IMG/VR virus record: IMGVR_UViG_3300035156_000177
Location: 1-60,852 of that record
Origin: a virus
Strand: one strand, 5' to 3'
Length of the DNA stretch: 60,852 nt
The notes below the pieces were generated by a model. It was not told the origin of the DNA. It ran no database searches and saw only the letters and a list, made by a program, of their open reading frames with translations. Below, one piece after another: positions 31,792 to 38,482 of this stretch (its first letter is position 1; each line of letters opens with the position of its first letter). The position numbers and the translations under genes are program-made.

Positions 31792-33974
31792 TCCGAGAAC
31801 CCCCAGCCCTGGACGGGGCCGCCGGGCCGGGAGGCGCCGACGAGGTGGGTCAGGTGGAAGTTGTCGTCGGTGCCGGTGGGCGCCAGGTCGTAGCCATCGG
31901 GCTCAGGCACAACATCGTTGCTCGGCGTGGGCTCTTCTTTGCGTATCGGTGTCACAGACGCAACTTCCTTGTCTACTGGCGCAACTTTCTTGCGTACGAT
32001 CCGGCGCTTCCGCTTCGCCTCGGTGGCTGCGGCCTGCTCCTCGGTGGGGGTGGTGAGCACGTACGGCTCGCGCTCGACCAGGGACGCCTTGAAGTGCCGC
32101 TTCTTGGTCTCGACCGGCTTCTCGTCGTCGATCACCTTGCCGTCGATCGTCATGGACGGGCCGCGGTAGGTGAGCCGGGTCAGGTGGACCTTGCGGTTGT
32201 TCCCGGCCCCGGCGATGTTGAACATCGGCTGCAGCGCGTGGATCTCGGCCTTCTCCATGGCGACTGCCAGGTCGTGCCCGGCGACGACGCAGGACATGGT
32301 GAAGAGTGCGTGCTTCTCCCACCACCGGCAGTCCTGAACGGTGCAGATCGGGCACTCGCCCTTCCACACATCGTCCCTGCGGTGCTCTTTGTAGCGGCGC
32401 TCCCGGTTGTTCGTCTCGCCGGTGTAGATATGACCGATCTTCCTGTTCTTGAGATATCCGAACGTCCGGTACAGGTAATGCGGCCTCTGCCCGTTCCGCA
32501 ATTCGCGGGCCAGGTCCCGGGTCATCATTCCCTCGGGTAAAGTCCCGGTGGTCATGACGTGGCGGATATGGACCTTGGTGACATTAGCGGTTCTGAACTT
32601 AGCTTTCTGACCGCTTTCGGTGACATAGAAACCCACACCCGGCATATCGAACGGAATGGAGGTGCAGGGAACCCCATCGCTTTCACTGATACCGAGGGCC
32701 GCCTTTGTCGCCTCGGCGGTCATCTGACGAAGGCTGACTTTCATCTGGAATGCCTTGCCGATCCCGCCGATCTCGGCCACGGTGGCGGCCTGGACGCCCA
32801 TCCAGACGAAGTCCTTGGTGCGCCGACCCTGGGACATGTAGACGCCCATGTTGGTGTTCGCCATCCCCTTCTGGAACAGCGGAGCGACGTCCAGGCCCTC
32901 GTCGATGATTGTCCACTGGGCCCGGAACTCATCGGTCGGGTGCTCGAGCTCCTCGCCCGGTCCGAACATCCGGTCGGCCCTGGCCTGGCGCCGGTGCAGC
33001 TCGTGGCGCATCTTGAGGAAGTGCGCCTCGGCCTCCTCGAGCACTCGGTTGTGCACCTCGTCGTCCTCGACGTCCTCGTCCTCTTCGGGCCCGATGTAGG
33101 TGACGATGCGGATGCGGCCGTTGGCGAAGGACTTGCCTTCCCACTGCTTGAACCAGGCGAACTCGCTCTTGGGGTCGATCAGGGTCATGTCGGTCGGGGT
33201 GCCCGGGAGCGAGGGGTCGAGGTTGTCGCGCAGCAGGTCGAAGAACGCGTTCCAGATGAACTTCGACTTGCCGGCGTTGGAGGTCGCCGAGATCTGGAGG
33301 TTGTAGCCGAACGGGACGGTGGCCGCGTTGCCGTCGTTGAGCCACCCGAAGGTCAGCGACCTCGCACCGGACGGGGGTAGGTCCAGCACGGTCCGGGGCG
33401 CCTCGAGGGGGCTCTTCTTGTAGAAGGTCAGCCATGCCGAGCCGGTGGTGACGGGGCTGACCGAGACTTCCTGGCAGTCCATGATGCCGGGGAGGATGGT
33501 GACGGCGTCGGCCGCGATCCGGGCCAGGTCGCCGCCGACCTTGCCGGGGTTGACCATGGCCTTGATCTCCCCGGTGGAGGTCATCTTCTTGGCGTAGAGC
33601 TTGGGCTCGACGTTGGTGAACGGGCGCTTCGGCCCGGTGACGTAGATCTCCCAGCGGGCGTCGGTGTCGCCGAACTTGTTGGTCGAGGAGAACACGTTCT
33701 TGAGCAGCTGCAGGAACCCGCCCTCGACGCCCTCATCGCGGAGGTCGGTGAACCGGTCGTACACCTTGAGGAAGCCGACCCACAGCCCGAGGCCGGCGAG
33801 GACGCCGAGCACCATGCCGCCGCCTTTGAAGATGTCCCCGGTCCACCCCCAGAACTTCCACCAGGCCAGCAGGACCAGGAAGGCGAAGATGCGGGGCGGG
33901 AAGTCCAGGACGGCGCGGTTGGGGTTGCGGACCCAGCGGTAGAGGGCGGGGACCTCGAGGAGGAACTTCTTCAC
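31788..33974 (-). CDS. FtsK/TraB-like DNA translocase fused to a GIY-YIG nuclease domain
   Basis: 728 residues from GTG at 33974 (weak Shine-Dalgarno; no earlier in-frame start). Two membrane segments (about 28-45 and 52-68) precede a motor with Walker A ISATSNAGKSK (228-238), the FtsK-like TLIDPKSEFAW (264-274) and Walker B QWTIIDEGLD (353-362). Residues about 499-590 form a complete-looking GIY-YIG domain: HYLYR, HIYTGETNNRERRYKEH, and Glu in EKAEIHALQPMFNI. A Lys/Arg-rich and then acidic tail follows. Membrane FtsK-type pumps of this shape move double-stranded DNA between mycelial actinobacteria during conjugation. The nuclease fusion is unusual. Base composition drops between about 32290 and 32740. 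Confidence 0.85.
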   Translation of the reverse strand: MKKFLLEVPALYRWVRNPNRAVLDFPPRIFAFLVLLAWWKFWGWTGDIFKGGGMVLGVLAGLGLWVGFLKVYDRFTDLRDEGVEGGFLQLLKNVFSSTNKFGDTDARWEIYVTGPKRPFTNVEPKLYAKKMTSTGEIKAMVNPGKVGGDLARIAADAVTILPGIMDCQEVSVSPVTTGSAWLTFYKKSPLEAPRTVLDLPPSGARSLTFGWLNDGNAATVPFGYNLQISATSNAGKSKFIWNAFFDLLRDNLDPSLPGTPTDMTLIDPKSEFAWFKQWEGKSFANGRIRIVTYIGPEEDEDVEDDEVHNRVLEEAEAHFLKMRHELHRRQARADRMFGPGEELEHPTDEFRAQWTIIDEGLDVAPLFQKGMANTNMGVYMSQGRRTKDFVWMGVQAATVAEIGGIGKAFQMKVSLRQMTAEATKAALGISESDGVPCTSIPFDMPGVGFYVTESGQKAKFRTANVTKVHIRHVMTTGTLPEGMMTRDLARELRNGQRPHYLYRTFGYLKNRKIGHIYTGETNNRERRYKEHRRDDVWKGECPICTVQDCRWWEKHALFTMSCVVAGHDLAVAMEKAEIHALQPMFNIAGAGNNRKVHLTRLTYRGPSMTIDGKVIDDEKPVETKKRHFKASLVEREPYVLTTPTEEQAAATEAKRKRRIVRKKVAPVDKEVASVTPIRKEEPTPSNDVVPEPDGYDLAPTGTDDNFHLTHLVGASRPGGPVQGWGFSE

Positions 33975-34043
33975 GGGAGGCCTTTGGTCTGGGAGGGGGA
34001 GGTAGGGGCGCCCCGCACGGGTGAGGTGCGGGGCGCCGGGTGG

Positions 34044-34283
34044 TCAGGGCGCGATGCCCTTGGTGGGCTTGCTCGCTGCGTTCTTGGCCGCGGCGAACTT
34101 GTCGCCTCCGCCGGACAGCGAGCCGACCAGGATTCCGCTGCCGACCTCGCCGGTGTCGCGGACGTAGTTGACGCCGGTTGCGGCGGAGTTGATCCCGTCG
34201 ATCCGGGCCCAGCATCCGATCGCCAGTGCGGCGATGACGAATGCGCCGGCGAGCCACCGGCTGAGCGTTCCTTTCTTGAACAC
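34044..34283 (-). CDS. small membrane protein, first gene of the antisense operon
   Basis: 79 residues; GTG at 34283 with GAGAGGA upstream. One membrane helix (WLAGAFVIAALAIGCWARI, about 10-28), then a Gly/Ser/Ala/Lys-rich outer or cytoplasmic tail (KFAAAKNAASKPTKG). Could be secreted or anchored; no family recognised. A 69-base gap separates it from the translocase gene. Confidence 0.7.
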   Translation of the reverse strand: MFKKGTLSRWLAGAFVIAALAIGCWARIDGINSAATGVNYVRDTGEVGSGILVGSLSGGGDKFAAAKNAASKPTKGIAP

Positions 34284-34453
34284 GATGGTTCCTCTCGGTT
34301 GTGAGCCCTGGGGCTCCGGTGGGGGAGACGCCCTCGCCTTCGGTTCTCGGCTGAGTAGACAGAGAGCCGGTCCCCGACAGAGCTGCTCCCCCATGGGGCT
34401 CTGCCGCGGACCGGCCTCGGCGTACTCGCCTCCTCCCGGCCTCGATGTCGTCG

Positions 34454-34481
34454 GGTAACACGCTACCGGTAGTGCGCTACC
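34454..34481. promoter_or_regulatory. tandem 14-bp palindromes, operator candidate
   Basis: GGTAACACGCTACC (34454-34467) and GGTAGTGCGCTACC (34468-34481) lie back to back; each is an imperfect palindrome GGTAnnnnnnTACC. On the minus strand they overlap possible promoter boxes (TTGGTA, 17 bases, TGTTAC) of the antisense operon. They contain GTAGCGCACTA, also found at 27736. Confidence 0.6.
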
Positions 34482-34760
34482 AAAGCGAGCAAACATGTGC
34501 CGTTTTCCGTGCGAATGTTGAACTTTGTTGCGTGCGGGGTTAGGCTCGGCGCGCATCCACTCGCTTCGCTCGCTGCGCGCGCCGGACCGGCTCCTCCCTC
34601 GACGAGTCCCGATCCGCTAGAGTTGGGCCCACGTCTTCCGCTCCGGTGCTGGCACACCGTCCGCAGGTTCCACCACAACCTCGATGCGGTCGACGTCAGA
34701 CTTCCGAAGCCACCTCGTCGAGTCCCCGATGTCACCGCTCGATCAGGTTCTGGCCACCTG

Positions 34761-34785
34761 TTGACACATCCGTCGCCCGTATGCT
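34761..34785 (+). promoter_or_regulatory. possible promoter of the lysis genes
   Basis: TTGACA (34761-34766) and TATGCT (34780-34785) are only 13 bases apart, shorter than usual; an alternative -10 at 34784 is poor. ATG 34792 lies 6 bases after TATGCT, as in the leaderless genes elsewhere. Confidence 0.35.
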
Positions 34786-34791
34786 GTGCGT

Positions 34792-34914
34792 ATGCCACCT
34801 GCTCTCGTGCTCTCCCGGATGCACCAGGTTCCGAGGACGCTCTCCAGCGTCTCGGGCTTGTTCGTGCCTTCTGGCTCTGCCCTTCTCCAGGGGGGTGTGG
34901 GGGGATGGCGGTGA
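34792..34914 (+). CDS. possible 40-residue leader peptide of the lysin gene
   Basis: ATG 34792, directly after a TATGCT box, opens a frame (MPPALVLSRMHQVPRTLSSV at the start) that stops at TGA 34912-34914, 10 bases inside the lysin gene. It lacks a Shine-Dalgarno and its third positions are less GC-biased than core genes. It may be a leader peptide coupling translation to the lysin, or not be translated at all. Confidence 0.3.
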   Translation: MPPALVLSRMHQVPRTLSSVSGLFVPSGSALLQGGVGGWR

Positions 34915-36617
34915 AGATCTTCAAGCTGGCCCGGTGGACGGGGCCTTGGGGTGTGGACCTGATCCAGGGGGTCAAGTACATCCGGATGAGGAGCGGCAAG
35001 ATCCGCTACGTGATCGCCCAGGCGGAGAAGGTCCGGGGTCAGGACGAGGAGGACACGGTTTTCCGGGAGACCGACGGCGACGGGAACTTCGTGGCCACCT
35101 GGGTCCAGAAGCGCGGCGGTCACGGGTCGAGTTTCGGGTTGGACGAGATCGACGGGGACCTGTGCGTGTGGCAGGGGCATCTGGTGAAGGGCGTCGGCTG
35201 GTGGCCGCTGGGCCGGCCCGGTGAGTTCCATCCCGTCAAAGGTGTTCCGAACGGCGACGTTTCTGTTGATCCGAAGGACGATTTGCTGTCGGTGCGTCGC
35301 GGTAACCGCCATATTGTCTACGCGCTGTCATCTGTGAAGGACGGCGCACCGATTGTGTTGGCCGATACGACGGTTCCGTCGTGGGGGAAGCGGTTTCAGG
35401 GTTCGATGGTCACACAGCTCGCCGACGGCCGGATCGCGCAGCTGGTGCACCGTGATGTCGAGTCGAACGGGGCGTCGCGGGCGCACCGGTTCGTGATCGA
35501 GAAGGGCGAGCTCGTCGAGGACGGGTGGGTGGACACCGCACCGTTGCCGGGCAAGACGTCGAGGGAGGCCGAGGGGTTCCTCGAGGAGGAGGGCGTGATC
35601 AGTGCGACCTTCCGGATCGGCGGGAACAACTCGTCGAGGACAGTGATGGCGGTCCCGCTGCAGTGGCAGGGCCTTGTCGAGGTGGGCTGCGACAGCCCGC
35701 CCCCAGAGATTCAGGAGCTCGAGATGGCCAAGGACTACACGACCGGATATGGGTGGACCGCGTCGCCGGACCCCGACACGTGGGGCGGCAACGCGACGAT
35801 CGACTGCTACGGGACCAAGTTCCGGGTGCGCCGGGACCTGGTGATCGGGAGCAAGGACGGCATCCTCGCCGACGCCTTCCGCTACCTGATCTTCTCGTTC
35901 AACCGGCGGGTGGAGCGGATCTCGGAGTACGCGAAGGGCGACGACTGGTCGTTCTACTTCAAGGCCAACGCCAACAACCCGAACAAGATCTCCGAGCACG
36001 GCGGCGGGGTGGCGATCGACATCAACGCGACCCAGCACCCCAACGGCGCAAGCAGCAAGTACGTGGGGTTTACCAAGGCCCAGGTCGCCGAGATCGACCA
36101 GATCCTCGATGAGATGGAGGGGATCATGGAGTGGGGCGGCAACTGGCGTTCCACGATCGACGGGATGCACTTCAACATGGCGCCGGGGACGAACAGCACG
36201 GCGGGCAAGAAGGAGGTGGCCCGGGTGGTGGGTGAGCTGCGGAAGCGGATGAAGGCGGACCCGACCAACTTCGGTCTGCCGGGGATGCCGCCGGCCAAGC
36301 CGTTGATCTCGCTGCGGGCGGTCCAGAAGGCGATTGAGGGCCGGGAGCGGCTCGACCTGGGGGAGGACGGGAAGCAGTACCAGACCATGCTCAACCGGTT
36401 CCACGACTATGTCCTCGAGGTCGACGGAATTCTCGGGAAGGACACGCGCCGGTCGACGTCTTTGGCCCAGCTGAAAGTCGCCCAGGGAAATGGCAACACG
36501 ACGTTGGACAAGGACGACTGCTGGCAGGACGGTAAAACCGACTTCCATCCTGACCTGGACGGTATTCCCGGTAAAGAGCTGTTCGCCGCTCTCGGCATTG
36601 ATAACAGTGACTCATGA
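34905..36617 (+). CDS. endolysin: beta-propeller plus M15 peptidase
   Basis: 570 residues. ATG 34905 chosen because a GGGGGTGTGGGGGG purine tract precedes it and upstream sequence is not coding-like. Residues about 50-255 form a propeller-like repeat region related to that of the antisense hydrolase (for example NGDVSVDPKDDLLSVRRGN). Then an M15/VanY-type peptidase: SEHGGGVAIDIN (363-374; His365, Asp372) and DGMHFNM (419-425; His422). The C-terminal 110 residues (SLRAVQKAIEGRERL onward) look like a wall-binding domain. It should cut peptide bonds in peptidoglycan at lysis. Overlaps the holin gene by 4 bases. Confidence 0.88.
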   Translation: MAVKIFKLARWTGPWGVDLIQGVKYIRMRSGKIRYVIAQAEKVRGQDEEDTVFRETDGDGNFVATWVQKRGGHGSSFGLDEIDGDLCVWQGHLVKGVGWWPLGRPGEFHPVKGVPNGDVSVDPKDDLLSVRRGNRHIVYALSSVKDGAPIVLADTTVPSWGKRFQGSMVTQLADGRIAQLVHRDVESNGASRAHRFVIEKGELVEDGWVDTAPLPGKTSREAEGFLEEEGVISATFRIGGNNSSRTVMAVPLQWQGLVEVGCDSPPPEIQELEMAKDYTTGYGWTASPDPDTWGGNATIDCYGTKFRVRRDLVIGSKDGILADAFRYLIFSFNRRVERISEYAKGDDWSFYFKANANNPNKISEHGGGVAIDINATQHPNGASSKYVGFTKAQVAEIDQILDEMEGIMEWGGNWRSTIDGMHFNMAPGTNSTAGKKEVARVVGELRKRMKADPTNFGLPGMPPAKPLISLRAVQKAIEGRERLDLGEDGKQYQTMLNRFHDYVLEVDGILGKDTRRSTSLAQLKVAQGNGNTTLDKDDCWQDGKTDFHPDLDGIPGKELFAALGIDNSDS

Positions 36618-36895
36618 GTATCTGGCAGAAGGATTTCTGGAAGGCTGCGGTCGAGCGCATGGTTCGGGGTGCGGCTATCGGGGCAGGGACAATTGTCGGC
36701 GGTGACGTGTTCAATGCCTTCGAGGCTGACTGGGAGCGGATTGGCGGGGCCGCTGCGGGCGGGGCGTTCCTGTCGTTGCTGTTCTCGCTGATCGGTAACG
36801 CCGCCTCGGGGAACGGTCCGTCGTTCACCAGCACCGAGCAGGTCGCCACCGGCTACGGCACGTCGCTTGCGGAGCGGGAAGCGGGCGAGAAGTAG
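36614..36895 (+). CDS. holin (r1t-like)
   Basis: 93 residues. MSIWQKDFWKAAVERMVRG at the start is typical of r1t-type holins, followed by two hydrophobic segments (about 17-33 and 44-62) and a charged tail. It would form membrane holes at lysis. Placed between the endolysin and the glycoside hydrolase, with coupled starts on both sides. Confidence 0.85.
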   Translation: MSIWQKDFWKAAVERMVRGAAIGAGTIVGGDVFNAFEADWERIGGAAAGGAFLSLLFSLIGNAASGNGPSFTSTEQVATGYGTSLAEREAGEK

Positions 36896-37920
36896 TGCCG
36901 ACGCCGGAGGAGGTCCAGGCTGTCGTTGACGAGGCGGTTGCCGGCCTGGGCGCGCGGATCCACGCCATGTTCGGCACGACCCCACCCCCGCCGGACCCGT
37001 TGGCGGAGAATCTGGGCCTGATGATCTTCGTCAAGGAGGAGACCTTCGACCGGGACCTGGCCGAGCTGGTCGCCACGGGCGCGACCTGGGGCCGGTTCGA
37101 CATCCCGATCGGTGCGTACGGGTCGATCAGCAACGGGGTGTTCACTCGAAACGCAGCCAAGGCCATCTTCTACAAGCAGGCCATGGCCCAGGTCCGCGCG
37201 GCCGGCATCAAGGTCGTCCTGGTGATGGCGTCGCTCTACGTCAACAACACCTGGTCCGAGGCCCAGTTCAACGACTACAACGGCCAGTACGTCAAGGCGG
37301 TCGCCGAGGACATCGGGGAGTTCGTCGACCTGTGGCAGATCTACAACGAGCACGACGGGCGGGACTACCGCAACCATGCGTCGCTCAACAACGTGCTGTC
37401 GCCGACTTACCTGCAGCGCATGAACACGTCTCTGACCGTCATGCGCGACCGGATCCGCTCGGTGGCCGGGCTCGAGGCGGCGAAGATCACCACGACCCCG
37501 TTCGGCTACCCCGTCAACGATGCGAGAGTGGCGAAGTGGAAGGCGTTCTTCGACGGGCTGCCCGTGCTGGACGTCATCTGCGTGCACGCCTACCCGGAGA
37601 AGTCGGCGACCGCGATGTCGATCATGACGGTTGCGATGCGTGAGCTTCGAGCCCGCTACGGCAAGCCGGTTGGGATCCTGGAGTTCGGGCTGCCGTCGGT
37701 GACGTCGTACGGGACCTTCGATGTGGTCGGGGATGCGGTCGTGGCCCAGATCCACGCGGTGATGCTGGCCGACCCGTTCGTCGCCACCCTCTACCAGCTG
37801 CGAGACCGCGGGGTGTCGTCCACCAACGGTGAGCTCGCGTTCGGGATCCTGACCAACGGGTTCTCACCGAAGGCCGGGATCTACGACAAGGTGGTCGCCA
37901 AGATCAAGACTTACCGCTGA
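36895..37920 (+). CDS. glycoside hydrolase (TIM-barrel type) in the lysis cassette
   Basis: 341 residues from GTG 36895, overlapping the holin stop. Pattern of a clan A (beta/alpha)8 glycoside hydrolase: strand-ending WGRFDIPIG, the acid/base motif LWQIYNEHD (about 144-152; Glu before His-Asp) and the nucleophile strand VGILEFGLPS (about 258-267). Similar proteins act on cell-wall arabinogalactan or other polysaccharides. Its position with endolysin and holin suggests it helps to break the host envelope; a virion depolymerase is the alternative. Confidence 0.75.
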   Translation: MPTPEEVQAVVDEAVAGLGARIHAMFGTTPPPPDPLAENLGLMIFVKEETFDRDLAELVATGATWGRFDIPIGAYGSISNGVFTRNAAKAIFYKQAMAQVRAAGIKVVLVMASLYVNNTWSEAQFNDYNGQYVKAVAEDIGEFVDLWQIYNEHDGRDYRNHASLNNVLSPTYLQRMNTSLTVMRDRIRSVAGLEAAKITTTPFGYPVNDARVAKWKAFFDGLPVLDVICVHAYPEKSATAMSIMTVAMRELRARYGKPVGILEFGLPSVTSYGTFDVVGDAVVAQIHAVMLADPFVATLYQLRDRGVSSTNGELAFGILTNGFSPKAGIYDKVVAKIKTYR

Positions 37921-37993
37921 CCGGGCGTGTCCCGAGCTGCAGCGTCGGGTCTGTGGCACCCTGAGGCGTAGCCCCTCGACCGGGCATCGCCGG

Positions 37994-38026
37994 AACCCCC
38001 TCTCCTCCAGCCTGGGAGAGGGTGTT
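37994..38026 (+). terminator. terminator-like hairpin after the lysis cassette
   Basis: AACCCCCTCTCC (37994-38005) pairs with GGAGAGGGTGTT (38015-38026) with one mismatch and a 9-base loop; a short T-rich stretch follows (TGTTCTGCGTTT). Confidence 0.7.
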
Positions 38027-38042
38027 CTGCGTTTGGGGGCTG

Positions 38043-38048
38043 CTACGG
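38043..38048 (+). promoter_or_regulatory. possible -10 box before the fibre genes
   Basis: TACGGT in the context TGCTACGGT, the same 9 bases as at 27758-27766. It lies 38 bases before ATG 38087, which has its own AAGGG. No clear -35. It follows the terminator directly, so a new transcript is expected about here. Confidence 0.4.
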
Positions 38049-38086
38049 TTGACCCCGTCGAGGCCAACGATTCCGAAGGGCTCGAC

Positions 38087-38437
38087 ATGCCTCTCTCCGT
38101 TGCTGCGAAGAACACGATGCTCACCGCTCTGGCCGGTGTCTCGGGCTTCGCCTCCCTCCACACGGCCGACCCGGGCACCACGGGCGCCAGCGAGGCCACG
38201 GGTGGCGCCCCGGCCTACGCTCGCAAGGCGATCACCTGGAACGCCGCGGCCGCGGGTTCGCTGGACAACAACGCCAACCCCGTCTTCGACGTCCCGGCCG
38301 GCACCTACACCCACTTCGGCCTGTGGTCGGCGGTGACCGGCGGCACCTTCCAGGGCGGCGGCACGCTGTCGGCGTCGGAGACCTTCGCCGCCCAGGGCCA
38401 GTACACCCTGAGCGACTGCGACATCAACCTGCCCTGA
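38087..38437 (+). CDS. small tail-associated protein (putative)
   Basis: 116 residues, AAGGG before ATG 38087. Starts MPLSVAAKNTMLTALAGVSG and has SLHTADPG and a beta-rich C terminus (TYTHFGLWSAVTGGTF). I recall similar short proteins beside tail fibre genes in many actinophages. Probably a structural fibre accessory; the exact role is unknown. Confidence 0.7.
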   Translation: MPLSVAAKNTMLTALAGVSGFASLHTADPGTTGASEATGGAPAYARKAITWNAAAAGSLDNNANPVFDVPAGTYTHFGLWSAVTGGTFQGGGTLSASETFAAQGQYTLSDCDINLP

Positions 38438-38482
38438 TGGTCGTAGGGGAGAACAGCGCCCCGGAGTCCGAGAGCGGTTGAC

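Larger units (their letters stand above)
34284..34904. other. 621-base control region between divergent operons
   Basis: Nothing long is convincingly coding here. Contents: the tandem palindromes (34454-34481); a less GC-rich stretch (34490-34545); a GC hairpin CGGCGCGC / GCGCGCCG (34547-34554, 34577-34584); a nested hairpin CCGCA-GGTT / AACC-TGCGG (34661-34689); TTGACA at 34761 with TATGCT at 34780, and a possible 40-codon frame at 34792-34914. It separates the antisense operon from the lysis genes. Confidence 0.6.

Noticed and set aside
38477-38482. TTGACA just before the LamG fibre gene as a promoter
   Set aside because: The ATG lies inside the supposed -35 box and no -10 box exists at the right distance before the gene.
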